From Bacterioplanoides sp965219715 (GTDB lineage: Bacteria; Pseudomonadota; Gammaproteobacteria; Pseudomonadales; Oceanobacteraceae): a stretch of DNA of 64,000 bases. The position numbers were made by a program, and so were the translations under genes. The notes under the pieces were generated by a model. That model was given only the letters and a program-made list of their open reading frames with translations. It was not told where the DNA came from and did no database searches. Shown piece by piece: positions 56,341 to 64,000 of the stretch; position 1 is the first letter of the stretch, and each line of letters begins with the position of its first letter. The DNA is taken from the NCBI RefSeq assembly GCF_965219715.1, contig NZ_OZ244785.1, positions 4,154,001 through 4,218,000 of the forward strand. The letters run 5' to 3'.

Positions 56341-58590
56341 ATGCCTCAAATTATTAATACCAACATCGCCTCGCTGAATGCTCAGCGAAACCTGGACCGT
56401 TCACAGTCCGCTAACCAAACAGCGCTGCAACGTTTGTCTTCCGGCTTGCGTATTAACAGCGCAAAGGATGACGCTGCGGGTCTGGCGATTTCTACCCGTT
56501 TTACTTCCCAGATTAAAGGTCTGAACGTTGCCGTGCGAAACGCTGGTGACGGTATCGCACTGGCACAGACTGCGGAAGGTGCACTGGGTTCTATCAACGA
56601 AAACTTACAGCGTATTCGTGAGCTGGCGGTACAGTCTGCTAACGCCACGAACTCTGACGTTGACCGTGACGCACTGCAGTCAGAGGTTAAGCAGCTTCTG
56701 TCTGAGGTTTCACGTACCGCAGAAGAAACAGACTTCAACGGCCGTAAGCTGTTAGATGGCTCCTTCAAAGCCAGCTTCCAGATCGGTGCAAATGCAGGTC
56801 AGACGGTAGATGTATCGATCAGCGAACTGACTGCAGATAAGCTGGGTGCTTCCAAACAATCTGGTGTGAGTTCGTACGGTACAGACTTCGGTTTGTCTAA
56901 CGGTGACTTAAGCATCAACGGTGTTTCTATCAAACCATCTGTTGCTACCGATGATGATAAATCGACAACCGATGCCGGTGCTTCCGCTATTGCGATTGCT
57001 GCCGCTATTAACCGCTCCAGCGATGAGACCGGTGTTAAGGCATTTGCTAATGCCAACGAAGTGAATGGTACAACCATGACTTCGGCAGCGGGTGGAACTT
57101 CAGCAAACATCGAAATTAACAACGTCAGCTTCACTTTGCAGGCTACCAATAACGGTAATGATGTAGAAAAAGCTCAGACCCGTAAGTCGACTATTGAAGC
57201 AATTAACGCTAAGTCCGATCAGACTGGTGTTGTGGCAATTGATGGTGGTAACGAGAACGGTGTTGTTCTGCGTGCTGTTGATGGTCGTAACATCACCATT
57301 GAAGGTACTGGTAGTAACCTGACCACTGCATTTGGTCTTGCCGCTGCAACAACTACAGCTGGTGCTGCAGATGGCTCGTTAACCGGTGCTACAACAGGTG
57401 TATATGAGTCGGGTGTAACGCTTGTTGCTGACGGTGATACTAAAAACATTGAGATTACAGGCGGCTCCGGTACTGGTACTGGTGATATTACTCGCACCGG
57501 TTTTACCGAAGGTACTTACCAGAAAAGTACAGCGACAGTGACTACAGAGTCTAAAACAGTTACTGGCGTGGGTACCTCAACAACTGCTGCATCTCAGTTG
57601 GCGATTGAAGAGGGTGACCTGGTAGTTAATGGTGTGACCATTGCTGCAAGTTCGTCAGTTTCTGATAAAGCGTCGGATACTACAGCGAACTCTTCAGACG
57701 CATCTGGTTCTGCTATTGCGATTGCTGCGGCAATTAACAACTCATCAGAATCCACGGGTGTTACTGCGACAGCCAACGAAACTGTGTTAGTTGGTGTAAC
57801 CGGTGCAGCCCCTACAACTGCTGCGACTGCGGGAACCCAGTTGGGCATTGTTATTAACAATGTTGATATTGGTTCTGTAACTTCACAAGGCGATATTGAG
57901 AAAGACCGTGCAGCGACCATCAGTGCTATCAATGCAAAATCTGGTCAAACAGGTGTGGTGGCTGAAGACAATGGTGAAGGTATCACCCTGAAAGCAGAAG
58001 ATGGACGTAACGTATCGGTAACCATCGGCTCTACTACTGCTGGCGCGCTGACAGGTGGTACTTTCGGTCTCGATACTGACGTTGATGGTATTGGTACAAT
58101 TGCTACCGGTGGTGCGGGTATAGCGGCAGGTTTTGCAACAACAGCAGAAACCAAATACGCAACCGTACAGCTTGAGTCAGCGAAAACCATTGATATTGAA
58201 GGTGGTTCGAAAGGTACAGCTGGCCTTACTGATTCTGGCTTCAAGCGCGGCGAATACGGCGGTGGTGAAGATGGTCAGTTCCTGAAGGATCTGGATATCT
58301 CAACCGTTGAAGGGGCTCAGAAAGCTCTGACTGCCATCGACAACGCCATTGGTGATGTTGCAAGTAACCGGGCAGAACTGGGTGCGGTTCAGAACCGTCT
58401 GGAATCAACGGTGAAAAACCTGCAGGTAACCTCCGAAAACCTGAATGCTGCGAACTCTCGTATTAAAGACGCTGACTTCGCCGCAGAAACTGCAGAGTTG
58501 CAGCGTACTAACGTACTGCAGCAGGCAGGTATCTCGGTACTGGCCCAGGCTAATACTTCTGGTCAGCGAGTACTGTCACTGCTGGGTTAA
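56341..58590 (+). CDS. fliC: Flagellin, oversized variable domain
   Basis: 749 residues against the usual 280-550. N-terminal D0/D1 (1-165): MPQIINTNIASLNAQRNLDRS, LQRLSSGLRINSAKDDAAGLAI. C-terminal D1/D0 (665-749): NAIGDVASNRAELGAVQNRLESTV, ENLNAANSRIKDADFAAETAELQR, ending QRVLSLLG. The centre is two tandem related blocks of about 130-140 residues, starting near 187 and near 423, each with GDL-xxNGVxI, SAIAIAAAIN, a NNV strand, AINAKSxQTGVVA and DGRN. These are Flagellin_IN-like. No Cys. Ser/Thr-rich, hence plausible Maf glycosylation targets. The ATG at 56341 (MPQIINTN) is clear: the 13 in-frame residues before it lie in the leader, and AGGAG precedes it. Confidence 0.96.
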   Translation: MPQIINTNIASLNAQRNLDRSQSANQTALQRLSSGLRINSAKDDAAGLAISTRFTSQIKGLNVAVRNAGDGIALAQTAEGALGSINENLQRIRELAVQSANATNSDVDRDALQSEVKQLLSEVSRTAEETDFNGRKLLDGSFKASFQIGANAGQTVDVSISELTADKLGASKQSGVSSYGTDFGLSNGDLSINGVSIKPSVATDDDKSTTDAGASAIAIAAAINRSSDETGVKAFANANEVNGTTMTSAAGGTSANIEINNVSFTLQATNNGNDVEKAQTRKSTIEAINAKSDQTGVVAIDGGNENGVVLRAVDGRNITIEGTGSNLTTAFGLAAATTTAGAADGSLTGATTGVYESGVTLVADGDTKNIEITGGSGTGTGDITRTGFTEGTYQKSTATVTTESKTVTGVGTSTTAASQLAIEEGDLVVNGVTIAASSSVSDKASDTTANSSDASGSAIAIAAAINNSSESTGVTATANETVLVGVTGAAPTTAATAGTQLGIVINNVDIGSVTSQGDIEKDRAATISAINAKSGQTGVVAEDNGEGITLKAEDGRNVSVTIGSTTAGALTGGTFGLDTDVDGIGTIATGGAGIAAGFATTAETKYATVQLESAKTIDIEGGSKGTAGLTDSGFKRGEYGGGEDGQFLKDLDISTVEGAQKALTAIDNAIGDVASNRAELGAVQNRLESTVKNLQVTSENLNAANSRIKDADFAAETAELQRTNVLQQAGISVLAQANTSGQRVLSLLG

Positions 58591-58607
58591 TAACTCAGTA
58601 ACCGGAA

Positions 58608-58625
58608 CCAGACCTTCGGGTCTGG
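58608..58625 (+). terminator. Hairpin with UUCG tetraloop after flagellin
   Basis: CCAGACC-TTCG-GGTCTGG, 17 bases after the flagellin stop. No T-run follows, so it may stabilise the abundant flagellin mRNA or terminate only partly before flaG. Confidence 0.55.
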
Positions 58626-58660
58626 CTCTGACAGGATAACGTTGATTTGAGAGGTGGGTT

Positions 58661-59056
58661 ATGAATGATTTAAAAGGTGAAATGCGAGATACCGTATCTT
58701 CAGCTACCTCGTCTGTACGTAATACTCAGACTGCTAAAAACGCAACTGAAACACAAGCTGAAAGTGTTCAGGCGCAAGGGTTGAGAGGAAAGGAGCTGCC
58801 GGGTCAGGCAACAGAAATTGCCGGGTTAAACGAAGAACAGCTGAGTGAAGCCGTTTCTAAGATTAACCAGTATGTTCAGAACATGGAACGTACTCTCGAC
58901 TTTCAGGTAGATGAAGACAGTGGTCGCACGGTGATCAAGGTATTTGATAGTGAATCGGAGAAGTTGATTCGCCAGATACCAAGTGAGTTAGCTCTCACAT
59001 TGGCGCAGAAATTGAATGATGACGAGCCAACGTTATTGTTCAGTGCCAAAGTGTAG
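58661..59056 (+). CDS. flaG: FlaG family flagellar protein
   Basis: 131 residues. The first half is low-complexity and polar; the FlaG domain (about 65-131) reads INQYVQNMERTLDFQVDEDSGRTVIKVFDSESEKLIRQIPSELALTLAQKL, with the hallmark RxIPxE. FlaG affects filament length or assembly. It lies between flagellin and fliD as in Pseudomonas and Vibrio, and ends with a terminator-like hairpin before fliD. Confidence 0.92.
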   Translation: MNDLKGEMRDTVSSATSSVRNTQTAKNATETQAESVQAQGLRGKELPGQATEIAGLNEEQLSEAVSKINQYVQNMERTLDFQVDEDSGRTVIKVFDSESEKLIRQIPSELALTLAQKLNDDEPTLLFSAKV

Positions 59057-59079
59057 TATTTAAGTAAACTCCTATACAG

Positions 59080-59125
59080 AAAGCTCCGCATTGGTCGATA
59101 ACACCAGTGTGGAGCTTTTCTTTTT
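59080..59125 (+). terminator. Terminator after flaG
   Basis: AAAGCTCCGCATTGG pairs with CCAGTGTGGAGCTTT (one G-T mismatch pair) around a 9-base loop and continues into TTTTCTTTTT, 24 bases after the flaG stop. Confidence 0.8.
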
Positions 59126-59163
59126 GCTGCTCCAACCTATATTTAGGGTCGCGGAGGTCAGTT

Positions 59164-62100
59164 ATGGCAATTGAATCATTAGGTTTGGGTTCTGGGGTAT
59201 TAACCAGTGACCTGGTAGACAAGCTGGTTAAGGCCGAACGAGCATCAACCGATTTGCGTCTCGATCGAACTGAAAAACTGGTCGATGCCAAAATCACAGC
59301 CTATGGCGAAATCCGCTCATTAATGTCGAAGCTGAACAGCTCTGTATCAGCCCTTTCAGATCCTGCCCAGGCGGGCGCCACTAAAGCCACGTCTTCCGAC
59401 GAAAGCATCCTAACGGCCAGCAGTGCATCAAATGCGGCGACGGGTACCTATAACGTTAACGTGTTAAATACTGCCAAGTCTCATTCGTTAGCGAGTAAAT
59501 CATTCGCAGGTTTTAATGAAGAGATCGGTACCGGTAAGCTGGTGATTTCTTTTGGCAAGATTGGCTACGACGGCTCAGGGAAGTTTCAGACCTTTGAGCC
59601 TAACGACAAAAAAGGCTCCAAAACCATTAGTATCGATTCGGGCAGTCGCAGTCTTAATGGTATTAAAGAAAAAATTAACAGTGAGAATATCGGTGTTAAA
59701 GCCTCCATCGTTAACGACGGTAGTGGCTATCGCTTATTGTTGACCTCTGAAGAAACCGGTGAAGAAAATGCGTTACGTATCGAAGCATTGGATGATGCCG
59801 GAAACCCGTTATCCACAGGCCTGTCGGCATTCGCATTTAATGAAACTCAGAACGGCCCTGATAATTTTGAGCAAAAGTCAAAAGGTGAAGATGCTCAGAT
59901 CAGTCTGAATGGCCTGAATATTACCCGTGCTTCTAATTCCATTACCGAGGTAATTGATGGCGTTACGCTTAATCTGAACAACGCTGATGCCGGTAAAACG
60001 GTTGCAATCAAAGTGGATGCCGATGCCGACAAGCTAGCGGGCAATATTGAATCTTTTGTTAATGACTATAACAAGCTGAAAAAGTTTGTTGATGATGTAT
60101 CCAAATACGATAAAGACAAGCAGGAGGCTGGTCTGCTGTTAGGTGACTCTACGATTCGTGGAGCGCTGAATGAAATCCGTTCCATGGTGAGTTTACCCAT
60201 CGAAGGAATTACCGGCAGTAAATATCGTTCTTTAACAGAACTTGGTTTAAACACCGATAAAAATAACGATTACTTGCTAAAGTTTTCGCGCAGCGATTTT
60301 AATAAAGCAATTAAAGAAGATCGAAATGCGGTAGTGAGTATTCTAGCTAAATCCGGCACTACCTCGGACAGCCAGATTGTATACAGCAATGATTCGATTA
60401 ATACGAGAGCTGGCAGCTATGATATCAAAGTTACCCAATTGGCCACTCAGGCTAAGCTCGATGGCGGTAGTTTAGCGTCGCTCGACTTCTCTTCGCCGGT
60501 GGTGATCGACAGTTCTAACGATGAATTTACCATTAATGTTGATGGCACCAACGCATCTGTGAAATTAAAGCAGGGCAGCTATGCCAGCGGAGAAGATCTT
60601 GCGAGAGAACTCTCGATCAAAATCAACAGCAATGAATCACTGTCAAAAATTGGTAAGAGTGTTTCAGTTAACTTCGATGCAACCGAGAAACGTTTTTCCA
60701 TCACATCCAACCGATATGGCTCCGACTCCCAAGTGTCGTTTTCAAGCGTTGATGCCAACACAGCGAATACTCTTGGCTTCAATACTCTGACAAAAGGCAC
60801 CTATCAGGGTGTTAGTTTAACAACACTGAATTCAGATGCCTTTAATGGTAAAGGGGCTATTACCCAAATTGGTAGCAGAACAGTTAATACAGATGTTGGC
60901 ATCGATTTTTCGGCGAACAACGCCACATTTTCCCTTAACGTTGATGGTACCGGGCCTGTTGCTGTAACGGTTAATCAAAATGCCAGTGGTGTTGACCTGA
61001 ATGGTGATGGCACTTTTGGTGATCGCAAAGATACCTTACAAGCAATTCAGACGGCCATCGATGCGACTTCTTTGAATGGAAAGGTCACTGCATCGTTTAA
61101 TGATCAGGGATATCTGCAATTTGAAACAACCCAGAAAGGTGCTTCAAAGTCGATAGAACTGACGGGAGTTGGTTCTGGCACCAGTGATGTATTATTGGGA
61201 CTCAATGGTTCACAGGGCGTCCAGACCAATGGTAAGGACCCTGGCGTGACTTTGGCCGGCCCGATTCAGTTTAAATTCCAGGTTGATGGCCGTACGACGG
61301 ATAACAAAGTAACCGTGCCCGCGGGTACTTATCTGACCGGCGATGCCCTGGCGACTGAAATTCAGAATCAGATTAACAGCACTTTGTCTTCTGACCCTCA
61401 ATTTGCCGGAGTTAAGAAAGGCGCCGAAACAAATGTTGGCTCGCGGAATATCAGTACCAATATCGATTTCTCTGCTGCCAATGCAGGCTTTGTATTAAAT
61501 GTTAACGGTGTGAAAAAGGACGTTCTGGTAAACAGCGACTCTGGTAACAACATCACCGATATTCAGTCGGCACTGGATACGGCCTTTGGCGCGAATGTGG
61601 TAACAGCAAGCCTTGATGGTGATGGTCTGAGGTTGACCAGTGTTGCCGAAGGCCATGATAAGTTCATTCAGGTTGAGTCGGATGGTCGTGGTGTGCGAAC
61701 GGGAAATTTCGCTAACCTGAATAGTGGTATCGACTTCAGTGGCGGTGGCAATAACGCGACCTTCACACTCACTGTTGGCGGCGTCGATATTAATGTCGAT
61801 GTAAATGAAGACGGTACCCAGGACGGCAATAACTCCGCTTCCAACCTGGTTGTTATTCAGAAAGCACTGGATTCAGCATTAACTGCCAGTGGCGAATTTC
61901 AGGCGGGTGATATTAAAGCGCAGGTCGACTCATCTGGTAATTTGTACTTCGAAACGTTTGCTAAGCAAGGTGTTAAAACCGCTTCAACATTTGGCGCATC
62001 CGCTACGCTGGAAATTAAAAACCTCGGTGGTACAGCATCATCAGCGTTGGGTCTGACGACCGGTGTCAGCGACAACGGTTATGACGGCTTTGGTCTCGAT

Positions 62101-63111
62101 AATACCCGTAAATTCGGTTACGACGTTGATACCAAGGTTGAGTACGTTTTTGATGCTGATACAAAACTGGGGTCCTTTAAAGTAACCAGTGGCGGCCAGG
62201 GAACACAGGTTGGCTTTAAAGAGTTGGATTCTGAAGCCATATCCGCATTTGGTTTTCAGGATGCTTCCGTTTACAACCCGCAGCCGGCCAAAGGGCTGGA
62301 TGTTCAGGGAACAATTAACGGCGTCGAAGCGAAAGGTAGCGGCCAGTTCTTACGAGCAAATGACGGTAACGTAAAAGCGAAGAACGGCTTTTATGTTGCT
62401 AACAAGCTGGATTTATCAACGCCTCTGATTCTTGATGCCAATAACAGCAAGTTCACACTGAGTATCGATGGGGTAGAGGCGGAAGTAAGTCTTAACTTTC
62501 CGGCCACTTATGTGAATGGCGATACTTTAGCCACGGCGCTGCAAAAAGCCATTGATGACAACCCGACCTTTAAAGAGAGAAAGGTTGGCGTAAAAGTTGA
62601 GTATACGGATAATCCGGAATCCTTTGCCCACCAGAAATTAAGTTTTATCTCGAAATCCACAGGTGAAGACTCTGTGGTTGAAATTGCAGATATATCTGCC
62701 GAAGCCGCCAGCGCATTTGGCTTTGTTAAAGGTATTGGCGATGGCGAGCGAGGAAAAGACCAGGACGGTGAAGTTGATAAGGCTTCAGGCCTTCGGGTTA
62801 AAGTGATAGGTGGCGGAGTTGGCGAGCGTGGTTCTGTCACTTATATTCAGGGCTTTGCAGACCGGCTTGAGGATATTCTTGGGAATTTCCTCAACGGTGA
62901 AAGAAGCCTGATCTCTGTGAAAGAAAATGCACTGAAGTCGGAAAAAACGGAGATTGGTGAAGATCGCAAGCGTCTTGACACTCGAGTAGAAGCGTTTGAA
63001 ACTCGTCTGAAGTTGCAGTTCAAGGCCAATGATGCGGTTATTCAGAAGCTAAAAACCACACAAGACTTTATTAAGCAGCAATTTGAAGCAATGGCGAACG
63101 CTTCGAAATAA
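59164..63111 (+). CDS. fliD: Giant flagellar filament cap protein FliD
   Basis: 1315 residues, about two to three times the family's usual 450-700. N-terminal FliD domain: LGLGSGVLTSDLVDKLVKAERASTDLRL, AYGEIRSLMSKLNSSVSAL. C-terminal coiled coil: GFADRLEDILGNFLNGERSLISVKENAL, RLDTRVEAFETRLKLQFKANDAVIQKL. The middle is built from about six related modules with strands like DFSxxNAxFxLNVDG and IQxALD, Flagellin_IN-like: DNA about 60.50-60.81, 60.89-61.25, 61.25-61.42, 61.44-61.70, 61.72-62.09 and 62.42-62.74 kb. The ATG at 59164 with GGAGG upstream is the start; the 19-codon in-frame extension before it contains non-FliD sequence. FliD caps the growing filament. Confidence 0.93.
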   Translation: MAIESLGLGSGVLTSDLVDKLVKAERASTDLRLDRTEKLVDAKITAYGEIRSLMSKLNSSVSALSDPAQAGATKATSSDESILTASSASNAATGTYNVNVLNTAKSHSLASKSFAGFNEEIGTGKLVISFGKIGYDGSGKFQTFEPNDKKGSKTISIDSGSRSLNGIKEKINSENIGVKASIVNDGSGYRLLLTSEETGEENALRIEALDDAGNPLSTGLSAFAFNETQNGPDNFEQKSKGEDAQISLNGLNITRASNSITEVIDGVTLNLNNADAGKTVAIKVDADADKLAGNIESFVNDYNKLKKFVDDVSKYDKDKQEAGLLLGDSTIRGALNEIRSMVSLPIEGITGSKYRSLTELGLNTDKNNDYLLKFSRSDFNKAIKEDRNAVVSILAKSGTTSDSQIVYSNDSINTRAGSYDIKVTQLATQAKLDGGSLASLDFSSPVVIDSSNDEFTINVDGTNASVKLKQGSYASGEDLARELSIKINSNESLSKIGKSVSVNFDATEKRFSITSNRYGSDSQVSFSSVDANTANTLGFNTLTKGTYQGVSLTTLNSDAFNGKGAITQIGSRTVNTDVGIDFSANNATFSLNVDGTGPVAVTVNQNASGVDLNGDGTFGDRKDTLQAIQTAIDATSLNGKVTASFNDQGYLQFETTQKGASKSIELTGVGSGTSDVLLGLNGSQGVQTNGKDPGVTLAGPIQFKFQVDGRTTDNKVTVPAGTYLTGDALATEIQNQINSTLSSDPQFAGVKKGAETNVGSRNISTNIDFSAANAGFVLNVNGVKKDVLVNSDSGNNITDIQSALDTAFGANVVTASLDGDGLRLTSVAEGHDKFIQVESDGRGVRTGNFANLNSGIDFSGGGNNATFTLTVGGVDINVDVNEDGTQDGNNSASNLVVIQKALDSALTASGEFQAGDIKAQVDSSGNLYFETFAKQGVKTASTFGASATLEIKNLGGTASSALGLTTGVSDNGYDGFGLDNTRKFGYDVDTKVEYVFDADTKLGSFKVTSGGQGTQVGFKELDSEAISAFGFQDASVYNPQPAKGLDVQGTINGVEAKGSGQFLRANDGNVKAKNGFYVANKLDLSTPLILDANNSKFTLSIDGVEAEVSLNFPATYVNGDTLATALQKAIDDNPTFKERKVGVKVEYTDNPESFAHQKLSFISKSTGEDSVVEIADISAEAASAFGFVKGIGDGERGKDQDGEVDKASGLRVKVIGGGVGERGSVTYIQGFADRLEDILGNFLNGERSLISVKENALKSEKTEIGEDRKRLDTRVEAFETRLKLQFKANDAVIQKLKTTQDFIKQQFEAMANASK

Positions 63112-63128
63112 TATTCTCGTGGCCTGTG

Positions 63129-63728
63129 TTATTGCGGGCCCAGCCACATCCAGAATGCTTTTCGTTCTTCGGTTGTTGCTTCCGTCCAGAGTTTTTTCAT
63201 CGTCTTAAGGCGATTGCTTTCGAAAGGTATCAATCCCTTATCTTCATCATTGCCGGATTGGCGATAAACAACGTGTGGGTTGGTGGAGTTTGCTGTTAAC
63301 TCAGATGCCTTAATACCACGGGCTAATAGTTTTCCATTTTGTTGCAGAGCAATATCGATATTTTCGCTGAAGGTTATCGCTTCATCATAATCGCGGATCG
63401 TGGGAATCTGCAGTTGGTAGCGATTGTCTGCTACGAAATCAAAACGCAGGATCACGGGTTCAGATTCTACGATCATTCCGGCGTCATCATTATCGTTCCA
63501 GTTTTCCAGATACTGAAATACCAGCTGGTGGTTACCGGGCTCAAGATTAAGCTGATAATATCCGGTAGGGAGCTCAGGGCTTTGTATTTCCCGATTATCT
63601 AATTGTATCAATTGCATCGCCGCAGGGATCACAATCTGGCTGCTACCCTGGCCAATTGTTTTTTCGATCTCTGTTGCCAGAACTGGCTGACAAATAATTA
63701 AGATAAAAATTGCGATAAAACGATACAT
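63129..63728 (-). CDS. DUF2057 family exported protein
   Basis: 199 residues with signal peptide MYRFIAIFILIICQPVLA. Pattern of the DUF2057 (YccT-like) family: VIPAAMQLIQLDNREI, LPTGYYQLNLEPGNHQLVFQYLENW, FDFVADNRYQLQIP and a C-terminal region with a Trp-rich end KAFWMWLGP. Function of the family is unknown; members are periplasmic. It converges on fliD, with 17 bases between stops, and lies just downstream of the partial porin on the same strand. Confidence 0.82.
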   Translation of the reverse strand: MYRFIAIFILIICQPVLATEIEKTIGQGSSQIVIPAAMQLIQLDNREIQSPELPTGYYQLNLEPGNHQLVFQYLENWNDNDDAGMIVESEPVILRFDFVADNRYQLQIPTIRDYDEAITFSENIDIALQQNGKLLARGIKASELTANSTNPHVVYRQSGNDEDKGLIPFESNRLKTMKKLWTEATTEERKAFWMWLGPQ

Positions 63729-63762
63729 AGATACTCTCCGTGAAAAATCAGATTGTTATCAT

Positions 63763-63786
63763 ACCGGCCTGCATCCGCAAGCCGGT
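63763..63786 (-). terminator. Hairpin downstream of the partial porin
   Basis: ACCGGCCTGC and GCAAGCCGGT pair with one mismatch around a 4-base loop, 21 bases beyond the porin stop on the minus strand. The following T content is modest. Confidence 0.45.
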
Positions 63787-63806
63787 TGAGTTATACCATT
63801 GAACAA

Positions 63807-64000
63807 TCAGAAGTCGAAGCGAGTGCCCAGCTGAATAGCAGAGATACTGTCTTCTGCTGCGCCATTGGCTGCTTTACGTTTGTCATCCAGAGAAATATCT
63901 TCGTAAGAAACCCAGGTGCGGAACTTCTTAGTTACATAACGAACGTATTCCACTTTAACAGACGTTGCATCACCGGAATTATCACAGCTGTTTACTGCAT
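63807..64000 (-). CDS. Outer-membrane porin, C-terminal part only
   Basis: The minus strand is open from the right edge to TGA at 63807-63809 and encodes about 64 residues that end DSISAIQLGTRFDF. Preceding strands VKVEYVRYVTKKFRTWVSYEDISLDDKR are alternating hydrophobic/aromatic beta strands typical of trimeric porins, and the terminal Phe is the Bam recognition signal. Start and most of the protein lie outside the window. Porin subfamily cannot be told. Confidence 0.8.
   Translation of the reverse strand, partial: AVNSCDNSGDATSVKVEYVRYVTKKFRTWVSYEDISLDDKRKAANGAAEDSISAIQLGTRFDF

Noticed and set aside
56382..58244. Several antisense open frames within the flagellin gene
   Set aside because: Compositional shadows of a repetitive Ala/Thr/Gly-rich coding region on the plus strand.

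Overview
The window reads as the chromosome of a motile Gram-negative gammaproteobacterium. Evidence includes outer-membrane proteins (FadL type and a porin), E. coli-like synteny around ffh (ypjD and a corB-type CNNM gene), an rpe-gph pair, and a polar-flagellum-style locus with flagellin glycosylation. The overall flavour suggests a marine Oceanospirillales-like organism (Thalassolituus/Oceanobacter type). That placement is inference and was not checked against any database.

Layout. 1-4.6 kb: the 3' part of trpC, then a small accessory patch (REP-like hairpin, ParE/Phd toxin-antitoxin pair, a second diverged copy of the trpC tail, an Apea-like HEPN gene), then argF-argD. 4.8-9.7 kb: a Cache chemoreceptor, a transglutaminase-like protein, and a LysR regulator divergent from an MFS exporter. 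9.8-18.9 kb: a FadL porin, a Tim44-like protein, two linked genes of unknown function, a cyclic-nucleotide-domain/CoA-acylating aldehyde dehydrogenase fusion, a GST and a TraB/GumN protein. 19-25.3 kb: metG, a CNNM/CorC protein, ypjD and ffh, with two copies of a dispersed palindromic repeat. 25.6-33.8 kb: a membrane histidine kinase, then a beta-CASP metallo-beta-lactamase RNase divergent from a translationally coupled trio (AMP-phosphorylase-type enzyme, PRPP-synthetase homologue, divergent phosphoketolase-like protein). 33.9-43.2 kb: a secreted phosphoesterase-lectin, an ODP-type di-iron protein next to a coiled-coil protein, DUF3530, rpe, gph and rmuC.

43.3-63.1 kb is a flagellar glycosylation and filament region. 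One strand carries a nine-gene pseudaminic-acid-type operon (pseB, pseC, acetyltransferase, aldo/keto reductase, pseF, class III aminotransferase, pseG, pseI, formyltransferase). The opposite strand carries Maf glycosyltransferase, PseA-like amidotransferase, HisH-like and HisF-like genes, ending 10 bp from the first operon. Divergent from maf is a large flagellin (749 aa) under a near-consensus sigma-28 promoter, then flaG and a giant fliD (1315 aa). The reading is that the operons make a modified nonulosonate, tailor it by formylation and amidination, and attach it to the flagellin. The window closes with a DUF2057 protein and the C-terminus of a porin.

The strongest candidates for something undescribed are the possible RNA/NMP-salvage cluster at 27.4-33.8 kb, the cNMP-regulated aldehyde dehydrogenase with its two unknown neighbours, the tailored nonulosonate pathway, and the oversized flagellar cap. 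I saw no tRNA, rRNA, CRISPR array, insertion sequence or prophage.
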